DNA of 64,000 nucleotides. Source: Cladopsammia gracilis. Taxonomy: Eukaryota > Cnidaria > Anthozoa > Scleractinia > Dendrophylliidae. The translations under genes and the position numbers were made by a program. Below are positions 45,505 to 55,367 of the stretch, one piece after another. The notes beneath the pieces are model-generated. The model was not told the DNA's origin and did not search any database. It saw nothing but the letters and a program-made list of their open reading frames with translations. Positions within the stretch are counted from its first letter, which is position 1, and each line of letters starts with the position of its first letter. Location of the stretch: contig JAJGOT010000357.1 of NCBI GenBank assembly GCA_022457155.1, forward strand, positions 736,001-800,000, written 5' to 3'.

Positions 45505-46012
45505 TCATATATACAGTAAGCATGTGGCAAGCAATATGTGGGTTCGACTTCGACCAAATTTCGACTCAGATTTAACAACCACCGTAGTCGACTGAATTTG
45601 CATGGTAGAATGACGCCCGAAGAGAGGCTAGACGATGAGATCTTATACAGGCATTTTTTTAGTGCGAGTCATGGGGGTCTGGAGGATATGTCAGTTCAGT
45701 TAATAGACAGAGTGGACAGAACGGAAAATCTGACGGATAAGGAGGGTCAATGGGCTTACAAACTGAAGACACTCAGACCCCACGGTCTGAATGAGAGCGA
45801 TTTTTTTTATAGCCAAAATCGGGGACTTCGCGCGCATAAATAGCAGTTTTACCAGCATTCGTATTTAGCTGTTATAGCGCGCGCAGTTTAAATTTTTTTT
45901 TGATTAGCGCGCACATATAACGGTTGTAACGGTTTTTATCGCGTGTAACGCCTTGTCAGCCATTCACCCTGATGAAGGCAGCTGTACGTTGCCGAAATAT
46001 AGGTGTTTTAAG
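45505..46012 (+). pseudogene. Penelope-like element 3' part: GIY-YIG endonuclease end and tail
   Basis: Plus strand. ACGKQYVGSTSTKFRLRFNN is the GIY-YIG start (YVGST). It continues DDEILYRHFFSASHGGLEDM and EGQWAYKLKTLRPHGLNESD FF, with an in-frame stop after GLRAHK at 45843. This is the C-terminal endonuclease of Penelope-like retroelements, here severely 5' truncated at the TA tract. The RT is missing. A hammerhead-like motif follows at 45969. Confidence 0.85.
45960..46005 (+). ncRNA. Hammerhead-like motif at Penelope tail
   Basis: CTGATGA (45969-45975), stem II GGCA/TGCC (45977-45980 with 45990-45993), then GAAA (45994-45997) and TATAGG. Both conserved core blocks are intact. Stem III is short (UAUA) and the usual GUC is not present. 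It sits right after the GIY-YIG frame, where Penelope elements carry ribozymes. Confidence 0.55.
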
Positions 46013-46088
46013 AAAAAAGTGTTTTCTATATATATAGAAAAAGTGTTTTCTATATATATATATATATTAACAAAAATTAACAACCCAC

Positions 46089-46205
46089 CTGCTGCTGCTT
46101 GTTCTTCAGTTCAGACGATGAGTCAGGAAAGAGGCTGGGGTACCACCTTTTCCACTGCCGCTCTGATGGCCATTGACGTTTAGGTTTGGTGTTCCCTTTG
46201 CTATC
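46089..46205 (-). CDS. Candidate isolated exon
   Basis: Minus strand. Acceptor TTATATGGCAG, then GAT... encoding DSKGNTKPKRQWPSERQWKR and WYPSLFPDSSSELKNKQQQ, then donor CAG|GTGGGTTG. Only one frame is open. It might be an upstream exon of the Roco gene, but no in-phase partner was found. Speculative. Confidence 0.3.
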
Positions 46206-46556
46206 CTGCCATATAAAATCACAAAAGAAAAAACATCGACCATCATAACCTAAAAATTCTGAGAAAAGTCAACGGCCCCCCAGGTCTGAAGGTAACCGTT
46301 TAACCTAATAAGTGACAAGAGAAACAAACGAGCGAGCGCTAAAAAACACCCACTACATAATTTTTACTGCTCGTACTTCAGTAAAGCCTCTAAAACTCGC
46401 ATGCAAAACAGAAAATGAAATGAAATAAAATGAAATGAAATTAACAAAGAACTTCGGCGAATTATACCCTTTTCTTTTTAACAAATTTTCTGCCTGACCG
46501 ATGTTTCATTTATTTCAAATAGTTTTTAAATGATCGGTGTAATAGCAGGTTCACGA

Positions 46557-46790
46557 AAATTTGGAGGCATAAAACCACACATTTCAACTTATACATGTTT
46601 CGACATTTACTTATGTCATATTCAGTTACAAAATATGTAGTTTTAATTTCCTATTAACTACAAAAATAGGTGTTGCATAATGCAATACATACAAATAGCA
46701 AAAACAATAACGTTGCAATTAAATAAATTGTACTACAATGTGAAAGGACCAAAGATGACATAAGTATATGTCGGAACATGTATTTTCCGA
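46557..46790. repeat. Candidate left inverted terminal repeat of DIRS element
   Basis: 46557-46600 (AAAATTTGGAGGCATAAAAC...) is the approximate reverse complement of 50878-50921. A second inner inverted pair, ACATGTTTCGACATTTACTT ATGTCAT (46593) and ATGACATAAGTATATGTCGG AACATGTA (46755), contains CGAAACATGT words like those of the hammerhead motifs. Confidence 0.45.
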
Positions 46791-46839
46791 TGGTATGTGT
46801 CCATTCTTTACAGGTTTTCTGTCACCTTCTGATTGGTTC

Positions 46840-46860
46840 CTCTACACTATAAAGGCGTCT
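46840..46860 (+). promoter_or_regulatory. TATA-like promoter of DIRS element
   Basis: CTACACTATAAAGGCGTCTG, followed by a pyrimidine-rich CTTCCTCTCTCTCG stretch, lies about 130 bp upstream of the gag knuckle. A spaced TATA plus initiator-like layout; inferred. Confidence 0.35.
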
Positions 46861-47289
46861 GTGTAGAACGCGTTCTTCCTCTCTCTCGCATTCCTCCTTC
46901 CGGCGTGTTTACCGCCCGCCCACCCGCCCGTTAGTTTTTGTTCCAGACTAATTTTCATTTCGTTTTTTTGTAGGCCGTGCAGACTTTGGTGCTAACCGTT
47001 CCAACTTTAGATGTTTCAGGTGTTATCGTCTCGGGCATTGGGCGGAGGACTGTCGAGCCACATGGCCAGTTTAACAGTCGGCAAACCGCATCGGCTTCCC
47101 TTATTCCAGCGGTGCCAACTAGCGGATTCTCCGAGGAACGTACCGATAGTTCAACAGCTAAGTGATGATTTAAGCGATTGCCTTATTCTCATAGGCATCT
47201 TATAGGTACTTTTTGAATTTGAGTCGTCCATCGGCTTCTCTTCGCGTTTAAGGTTCGCGTTCGCGTTTTTGTGTTCCCAGGGCAAATAA

Positions 47290-47550
47290 GAACATTTTAA
47301 AGTTCCAAGAACAATCGTCGATTGGAATAATCTCTCTGCCGAAACCGTTTTAAGTAAATCTATTGAGGCTTTTAAAACTCGCCTACCTTAATTTGACTAT
47401 TTAGATTTTTAGATATATCAGATTTTTAGTTATTTTTATTTAACTTGATTTTTCTCATATTTTATTTATAGTTGGCGTGATATCCCATGGATTTTGCCGA
47501 CTTAATGAATGTAAATGTAAATGTACTGAATGTAAGGGAGTCTTAAAAAT
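47290..47550 (+). mobile_element. LINE 3' end nested in the DIRS element
   Basis: VPRTIVDWNNLSAETVLSKS IEAFKTRLP-stop (47302-47391) is the C-terminus of an endonuclease-type non-LTR RT (CR1/L2-like PRTIxxWNxLP ... SxxxFKxxL). It is followed by a 3' UTR and an (AATGTAA)n-like tail at 47509-47545. 5' truncated. Confidence 0.75.
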
Positions 47551-48424
47551 AACATTCAATCTTGGCACCACATCGGTGCCCCGAGTCCCATTCTGTCTGT
47601 TATAAGAGACCGTTACAAGATTCTTTTCGAGCATTATCCTCCGGGGATCTCTCTCAGGAATAATAGGTCTTCATTAACAGATCCAGCCTTTGTTGAGGAT
47701 GCAATTTCGGAGTTACTACAATCTCATCGCCTTGTGGAACTTTCATCAACCCCTTACGTTGTTGTTTCCGCCAGAGAGTTGTCGTCCTTCACCGGAAAAA
47801 TCATATCCGCTGGTGCCGCTTTAGGTCATGTTTCTAGAATTATGATTAGACATTGTGCGATTTCAGTTGCAGCTGCGGCCGATTGGGACACCAAATTTCC
47901 CTTAAATAATTACTGTATTAGAGAGATTCAATTTTTGGAAAAGTAATTTACATCGACCAAACACGAAGAATATTGATTTTGCACCCATTATTTCCAGTTA
48001 TGTTATTTATTTGGACGCTAGCGCCAATGGTTGCGGCGCACACATAAATTTCAACAGTAGCCAAATATGTCACAAACAGTGGAACGAAGAAGACTGTAAA
48101 CTAAGAAAGTTCTACTTGGAGAGAATTTTCGGCAATAGAGTTTATTTTGCTTTAGTATCTCTCCTTCCGATCTTTCAAGGTTCCTACGTTCAGTGGTTTT
48201 TAGGCAGCCAAATAAATTGCAGTATGGTTCAAGTGGGAAGCATGAGCCGGCATGATTTACATATTATTGCTTTAAATATCTTCAACCTGTGCGCTGCTAA
48301 CAACATAGACCTAGAAATTCAGTGGATTCCAAGGAGCGAACCAGAAAAAGCGGATTTTATTACTAAAATTATTGATATTGATGATTGGCAATTTCCCACG
48401 GTTTATTCCGTTTTTTTGATAACT

Positions 48425-49190
48425 CCTCGTGGGCAAGATAATTTCCGCCGGGGCAGTGTTTGGGAACATCTCCAGAATTATGACCAGATATTGCTCAATA
48501 TCTGTTGCAGCAGTGCAGGATTGGGATTCGAAGTTTACTTTGGATCAGTATTGTGTAAGAGAAATTGAGTTTTGGGAACCAATTTAGATAGACTGAATTT
48601 GAAAAGTATTATAGATTCTCCGTTCAGACCGTCAATATGTTGTTTATTCTGACGCTAGTGCCGCAGTTTGTGCTGCGCATTTAAATGTTAACGGGGTACA
48701 GATATGTCATAAGCAATGGGATGTGCACGAGTGTGGTATGAGTTCCACTTGGAGGGAGTTTACAGCTATTGTATTTGCCCTTGAGTCATTTTTGCCTATT
48801 CTTAAAGGCTTTTACATTAAATGGTTTTCTGACAGTCAATATGCTTGTAGAACTATCCTAGTTGGAAGCATGAGGAGATTTACATGTTGTAGCTCTTAAG
48901 ATTTTTCAGTTTTGCGTTTATAATGCAGTCGAACTAGAAATGCAATGGATTCCCCGAACTAAGCTTGATAGGGCGGATTTTATTAGTCGTATTATTGATG
49001 TAGACGATTGGAAAATTAAAATTTCCTTTTTCGAATTCCTGGATTATATTTGGGGGCCACATACAGTGGACTGTTTCGCCAGTTTCTATATAATACGAAA
49101 GTCAAAAGTTTGGAACCCAGGTTGTAGCGGAGTGAATTTCTTTGTTCAGAATTTGACAGGGGGGAAAATTGTCTTGTTGTTCCCCCGGTA
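48425..49190 (+). pseudogene. Second DIRS RT-tail/RNase H copy
   Basis: LVGKIISAGAVFGNISRIMT and DWDSKFTLDQYCVREIEFWE repeat 47790-47945. QYVYSDASAAVCAAHLNVNG through GSMRRF, then (shifted) MQWIPRTKLDRADFISRIID and WGPHTVDCFASFYIIRKSKV, repeat and extend the first RNase H. Divergence between the copies is high, so they come from two different elements or an old tandem duplication. Confidence 0.8.
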
Positions 49191-50700
49191 AATCAAATCC
49201 ATAGAGCAATTCACTATTTGTATACATCCAAGGCCGTGGCGAGATTAGTTGTACCATTCTGGCCTTCGTCGTATTTTTTGGCCCATCATTGCAAAAAATT
49301 TTTAGTTTTGTCATGGATTATAAGGGGTTTAGCGGAAGGACTGTTCTGAAACGTGGACGGAACACCAATTCGTTGTTAGGCTCTAAGAGATTCTTTGGAC
49401 AAATGTTAGCTGTCCGTATGAAGTTTTGATTACTTGACCACTGGGTCTCTTTTACTTTATGATGATCAGCAATGATTTATTTGAGATTTGTCTAGTAGGT
49501 ATAGGACGCTTGTCCGCTCATACATCAGTAAGAGGGCGCTGGCTTGGATTGGGAGAGCAGTTTATCGTCTCCAGCTTATATTCTAAGGTTATTTATGTAG
49601 AGTTAGTAGGACGCTTGTCCATACGATGGAAAGGAGGCGCTGGCCTGATTTTGGAGACTGGTATTGCTATCAATCTTGTAGTTTACTTTTCGGTGTTTTC
49701 TTTTCATGTTTTCTGTTCTCTTTTGTCTTGTTTTGTTTTTCATTAGATGTTTGCCACTCAAGGATATTGGGACAACATCCCCGACCTCGTGAAACAGAAC
49801 ACCAAGGATCTCCTGACCTTGTTAATGAAGTCTAAGGCGGATTCTACAGTTAAAAGATTTACAAAAAGAAATCATCAAGTTTTTAAGATGGTGTAATTTG
49901 TCCAGTATTCAGCCGTCACCTCCTTTCTCGGTTTCGATTGTAATTGCTTACCTTCATAAGGTTTCAATTCTTATCCTGCATGGAGGGTAGTTATGAATAA
50001 TGCTTTTCAACGTAACAACGAAGAGTTGAAAAGGTGTTTCAGGACGATTCGTAGCATTCTTTTCACATTTGTGATAACCTTTTGTTCTTAATTATTCTAA
50101 CAATAAAGGTTATGTAATTAGATTTGACAAAACGCTATGAATAGTTCTATAATATAGATGTATAAGCGTTTTTTGGACTGCCGTCGTCCGTGACCAATCT
50201 TGTTACCAAAGTTAGTCTAAAGCTCTAATCCTCGGAGCTCAATACGCTGCATTCGATCGAGGAGTACGTTCCCGGGTTTTTTCTCCCAATGGGTTTTATT
50301 CCGGGTTTTCGTACCGGGCAGTGTATCATTGTTTTGTATTTCACTCGCTTTTCACTTTCCTTATTATCTTAATGTATGTGTATCTATCTTATAAATCGAA
50401 TTTTGTAATTTTGACATTACGTTTAAGATCATTTGTAATTCTTTGAATCGTATTTCGTTTCACCTTGTGCATTATTTAGCTAAACTATTTATCATTATTG
50501 GCGTTATGTATTCTAGTTTATACGGTCTTCATAGCCTTAGAGCCGGGGGCGCGATGGCTGTAGTTAATAGTATTAACAGTATATCGGAAAGACTCAAGAT
50601 TCACTGCCGGTGGAAAACACATACCGCTAAGGACATGTATATCCACGAGGATATTTCCAGTAGATTAGAGGTTATCGGTCATTTAGGCATTTAATCAGAC

Positions 50701-52990
50701 TGTTATTTTCTTAAACTATTGATCGTTCAATGTACTGCTTGTTAGTGCCTAATAAAATCACGTCGGTTTTGGAATGCCTGAGCATCCAACCATCATATAT
50801 AGTGTTGTTTGTTTTGTATGTGTTACATTTAAGCGGAAAATAATTTACGTTCGTTTGAGCGAAGCGAATTAGACCGTAAATGTATTATAAGTTGAAATGT
50901 GTTGTTTTATACCTCGAAATTGTTTTTAATATATAAATTTCAATGCGTGTTTTTAAACACGGAACGAGCCCTAAAAAGGGAAGGACACGCCCCCTTTGAA
51001 GCACTTTGTTGGCTTCCTAACTGATCAGATCTGATCGCAGTTGGCCAGTAGAAGGGGAAAGAGAACTTGTTTATTTCATACAACAGGAGATCGATTTATG
51101 AACAAATTAAAAGCTAAATGCAAGACATACCTGTAAAATGTAACATACCTGTAGTCGGCGTGATTTTATAAAGACCACAACGTAATTATGATCAAATTTC
51201 TTCGCCCGATTCGAAAGAGTGTACGTACAAAATTTATATCCCGTGTAAGAGGAAATTTTAGCAGGAGGAAAATTTCGCGGATTGTTTTGCGGGAGGACGT
51301 TTTTGCAGATCGAGACAGCTACATTTTCTGCTGGGAGGAAATGTTTGCGGGTTTCTGGTCAAGTATAAATAAAATTCAAGGCAGTATCGGTATAGACCTC
51401 TTTAGCTTGTATGTTTTGTTTTCCCGATGTAGATCATGTGATGTTACCTTAGGAACTGTTTCTTTTAAATTTTGTTTTCTTCACATGCATATGTATGAAT
51501 TATTTATGAAAAGACAAAGGACAAATTCCCTTGAGAACAACACATGACGTACATTGCCTGAGAAAATAAAACATACAAGCTAAAGAGGTCAATTACCGGA
51601 AGTTTTTATAGTTCCCATAGTTATGGTTGCTGTTCTAGCGCCAACATGAACATGAACAACGAGAAAACCTGAGTGAATTATTGTACGTTCTTGTAAAAAC
51701 GTATTACTCGATTATGATATTAAAGACTGAAAACAGTCTCTGGTGACACAGAAGCGAATAAGTACGGTTTTCCGTGAAAAGCCCTATATGATAGCAAAAA
51801 TGTATTTTATTAACTTTCGCTAGCGTTTCCTATTATGTTTACTGTTAAAATGTTCCCATTAAGCCAATTTAATATAACAGCGTTTAAACAAGATTTACTA
51901 ACTTTTCTGTGGGAGTATATTTCTGCGGCGGAAAATTTTGCGGGAGTTTTTTTTTTTTTTGCGGATCGAAGGAAATCCGCAAAAATTAACTCCCGCAAAA
52001 CTGAACTCCTACACGGTAGCTGAAAATGCTCTCGATGATTTCTTTCAAATATTTAGTTCATATTCAAGACATTGCATCTTGTTTTTGTTTGTTTTTTTAA
52101 ATTTATTTTCCGTCATTACTACGTTCGTTTTCTACATACTGTCATTTGACATTTGGATATTATTACCATTGATGCATGACCGGTCGACCGCAACGAATAA
52201 TGCTCCCTGCAGATATAAACATAAGAAAAAACTCAAAACTTATCGGCCCGCCGGCGGAGACGTTTTTGTCAGCAACTATATGAAATATTCCATGGAAGTT
52301 GAAGGAGATCTTTCCCGTCCCTAGCCGTCAAATTTTTTCGATGCAAACTTTTGAAGCCGATAAAACGTCCAACGCTAGCGGCGTTCACATTATGTCCGAG
52401 GGAAATCAGATAAAGCCATCTTTTGTCGATCCCTCGTACCTTCGTTTCCTTGCTCTTGTTTCTTTAATATATTAACCCACCGCAAAGCAAGACGAACGAG
52501 CTAAGTGACTCCATTTCGCTGGCAAGGATTTGAAGAATAACCTATTTCGAGACAGTTTGTTTACGTTCATTTAGTAAATGAAAATCGGACGATAACTCGA
52601 AGAAATGAATTCTGAAGTAAACATCGCGGGATAAAAATAACTTTCTGAATTCCCCTCCTGTATCCATCTTCTTCAATAGTAAAAATCCTTTCTCGCCAGC
52701 TCTCTGAATGCGGGAATCTCTCGACGCGCTAAAATAAGACCTTCGGCAATAAACCAATCAAATGCGCCCATTTTTTGATTGACATGTTGAACACCTCAAA
52801 ATCGTAATTGACACCTGTAAATCACCTGTAAATCACGCTAGTTTCACGTGTCGATATATAGCCAATCGGCTGCTGCCATGTCACTGGCGTTCTTTCCCGC
52901 CACTGTGAATGAGATGACAACGTTGCTCGTTGATTTCGCAGTTTGTTGTTCGCTTTCGTTCGCTTTAAGTTGAATCGCTCAGAAAAAAAT
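50701..52990. other. No gene; inverted-repeat elements
   Basis: 51399-51591 is a MITE (GACCTCTTTAGCTTGTATGT TTTG mirrored by AAAATAAAACATACAAGCTA AAGAGGTC). 51250-51330 and 51915-52010 hold GCGGGAGTT/AACTCCCGC mirrored words. The open frames here show no recognised domain. Confidence 0.55.
51399..51591. mobile_element. MITE with about 28-bp TIRs
   Basis: Mirrored ends GACCTCTTTAGCTTGTATGT and ACATACAAGCTAAAGAGGTC. Interior partly AT-rich and non-coding. Confidence 0.75.
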
Positions 52991-53035
52991 AGCGTAAAAC
53001 AAGTCGGAGAAACTTTATAGCGCCAAAAGCTCAAG

Positions 53036-53152
53036 ATGGACTCGAACAATGAATTGGAAAAGACTGCGGAAAATTTAGTGAGTGAAGATGTGTCCTTTAC
53101 TTACGAAGAATACGCAAAAAAAATGCAGAGCGCATTCAACACATTGGATTAG
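53036..53152 (+). CDS. Small unassigned ORF
   Basis: ATG after CAAG, 38 codons: MDSNNELEKTAENLVSEDVS FTYEEYAKKMQSAFNTLD, stop. Composition is protein-like (acidic, helical) and the ATG context is good (AAGATGG). It may be a first exon or a mobile-element relic; no homolog recognised. Confidence 0.3.
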   Translation: MDSNNELEKTAENLVSEDVSFTYEEYAKKMQSAFNTLD

Positions 53153-54026
53153 TGAAGTCGTTTTAAAACGAAAACGAAACAAGAAAGCATGTAGGAATAC
53201 CACTGCTAGAATAAGATGTTTGCACTAGCAGATTTATTTTATCTGTGAGAACAGAAAAATTATGGTGGAATATGGAATATGAGCCAACATCTCTCAGAGT
53301 AATTTAAGCTTACCTACGGTACAGCGAATTCATTGTGGAAGGACAAGCAATTACCAAATCGTGAGACACTTTAGTCACAACAAAAGCAGCTTAAAAGACC
53401 TTTTCGTAAATTTCCTGGACTCTTAGAGGACCTTAAGTTCATTCAGTTTTGGAATCGAATAGGAACCCTTCACGGCTGGACGATACAAATTGAAATTGTG
53501 AGTTTATACTGTGTGTTATGATTTCATTTGCAAATTGTTTGTTTGAATTGAACATTAAACTCGTTTGCCTTTATGCTTGTTATTCATCGCTTATTGTGAA
53601 TTAAAATTCATTCAGAAATGAATACTGTGGAATGTTTGTGTTATTTAACGTAATTAATGTGTGGGGTTATACGGAAATCTTGCCTAAAATTCTGTTTTCA
53701 TGTTCAACTCGTTATCTCACGAGTCAGAGTTTAGCACTCGAAGAAAAATTTCATATCTTAGCGCTCCAATGAAAGCTTTTTATTTATTTATATTTATATG
53801 CTGATACTCGGCTAAAACATTTGTTGTATTTAACTTGATTAATTTAACGGAATGAATTTGAAATGAGTTGTGCTACAATTAATCTGCTGAACTATGAAAT
53901 TTATTTTCAAAAGCAAATCTCATGTTTTTGTCAAACCAACTGACAAGAGAAGGAAAAACAGAAAAACCAAGAACTGAGTATTAAATATACTGTAAACAAT
54001 AATTGTTAAAACATTGGAAAACTTAC
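53153..54026. other. No gene identified
   Basis: AT-rich with frequent stops. It would contain the 3' intron of the NLR-like gene if that gene continues leftwards. Confidence 0.4.
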
Positions 54027-55367
54027 GTGGTAGGATGAGGACAAATAAGAGATATTGCTGTGATGAACAGCTGTTGTCAAATCATCCGCTTGTTTTCTTG
54101 TCATTTTAACATTGTAAAGCCACAGTGACTCCAGGTCAGGAACAGAGCTGAGGTTTTCAGTTATAAAACTGACTCCTTCACCAAGAAGAGGGTTAAATGA
54201 CAAGTTGAGCAAAGACAAGTTAGGAACTTTATACAAAGATTCGGCAATAAAAGCAGCTTCATTGGCTGTCAAATTGATGTTGTTAAGTGTTAATCTCTTC
54301 AGTCTGTTCGTGAATTTTATATTTTTCATCAGATTCTTTGTCAACTTAGCATCACACGCGTCACCATATTTACCATTAACCCATATCCATTGTGGTGCGG
54401 TAACAAGAGACAGTACATCAGTGAGAATTTCTATCGCTGACCTGTCCACATAATTAGCATTAATGAACCAAACCATTGACAAGCAATGATTAGAATAAGA
54501 GTCGCTGTCAGAGTTCTTGGTTAAACGCAAACCGGTTGTGTTTTCCTGTTCGCTCCACTCGACGCCATTACGTTTTCTGTTCTTCGTTGCGGTGGACTCC
54601 GGTGCAACTATGACTTCCTTTATCATTTCAGTGGGAAAAGGGTCGTCAATGCGGTCAAAATAAAGGTAAGTTCTTTGTTGTTTCTTTAAGAAAAACTCGT
54701 CTACTGGACGAAATATATGCTTTTTAAGAAATTCCGATGCTTTCTTTTCCCCCGAACAGCAAACAACAACTGCATTTAAATCTTCCACTATCGTGATTAA
54801 GTTAGGATAATTCTTCTCTGGATGCTTCCTATATTCATCATCAGAGAAAAACATGTAATTTAAAGCGCCGGTGGTTTTTAGCAAGTGTTCATCGGCAATA
54901 ATATGCAGCTGGGAGGAATTTATTAATAGGACACCTTGTACAGAAGAAAGAAACGCAGGAAAGAGCTCTCGTCTCCACTCGGCCGAACAGCAAAAGAAAC
55001 ACTGTCCACAAAGCGTTAAAAACCTTTTTTGTTCGCCTGACAAATCCCTCAGTGACGGTGTTTCCATGAAGTTGTAGTCTATGAAGCCTTCCTTTTCTGC
55101 TGAAATCCTCAAGTGATTAAGAATCTTACTAGCCGCTTCTCCTGATGACTCAGAGGCACATTTGAAATCTTTGTCCATTTCGAGGATCTTTTTAATCGAG
55201 TCAACTTTAAACAGCTCTTCTATGAGAAACCATGCATCCAGATATTCATGTAGAGATTTGTGGAAAAAAAAAAGAACACCCTGATCACGATTTAAACTTG
55301 GCATATTTAATTTAAATAATCCCACATCAACTAATTTTCTTTTTATTAAATCGTGGTCACGAGGAAG
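54027..55367 (-). CDS. NLR-like protein exon: NACHT C-terminal helices plus leucine-rich repeats (partial)
   Basis: One long open frame on the minus strand, about 447 residues. HDLIKRKLVDVGLFKLNMPS LNRD then VLFFFHKSLHEYLDAWFLIE corresponds to the end of the winged-helix/superhelical part of NACHT NTPases (F-FxHKSLxEYLxAxFL). A helical region follows. The C-terminus has ribonuclease-inhibitor type LRRs: LKRLTLNNINLTANEAAFIA, LSLLNLSFNPLLGEGVSFIT, LESLWLYNVKMTRKQADDLT. A donor TACCAC|GTAAGTTTT at 54027/54026 suggests the frame is spliced rather than ending at 54006. The Walker A part is not in the window; a stop at 55368 bounds the frame upstream without a strong acceptor. Likely an innate-immune receptor gene or its 3' relic. 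Confidence 0.8.

Larger units (their letters stand above)
46973..50700 (+). pseudogene. DIRS-type tyrosine-recombinase retroelement, rearranged
   Basis: Plus strand, in order. Gag zinc knuckle CFRCYRLGHWAEDC (47015-47060). RT N-terminus NNRSSLTDPAFVEDAISELL (47650-47750). The RT core is missing, with a direct jump to the RT tail/thumb SARELSSFTGKIISAGAALG (47770-47945). RNase H (IYLDASANGCGAHINFNSSQ ... IQWIPRSEPEKADFI, 48005-48400). A second tail/RNase H copy (48425-49190, ending GPHTVDCFAS). Tyrosine recombinase pieces: N-terminal KSKADSTVKRFTKRN at 49825, C-terminal HSLRAGGAMAVVNS and HCRWKTHTAKDMYI at 50530-50640 (the His-x-x-Arg block). Many frameshifts and stops; not functional. Confidence 0.88.

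Noticed and set aside
53036..53152. Calling the 38-codon ORF a new conserved microprotein
   Set aside because: No homolog, neighbour or splice evidence to support it beyond a good start context, so kept only as a low-confidence feature.
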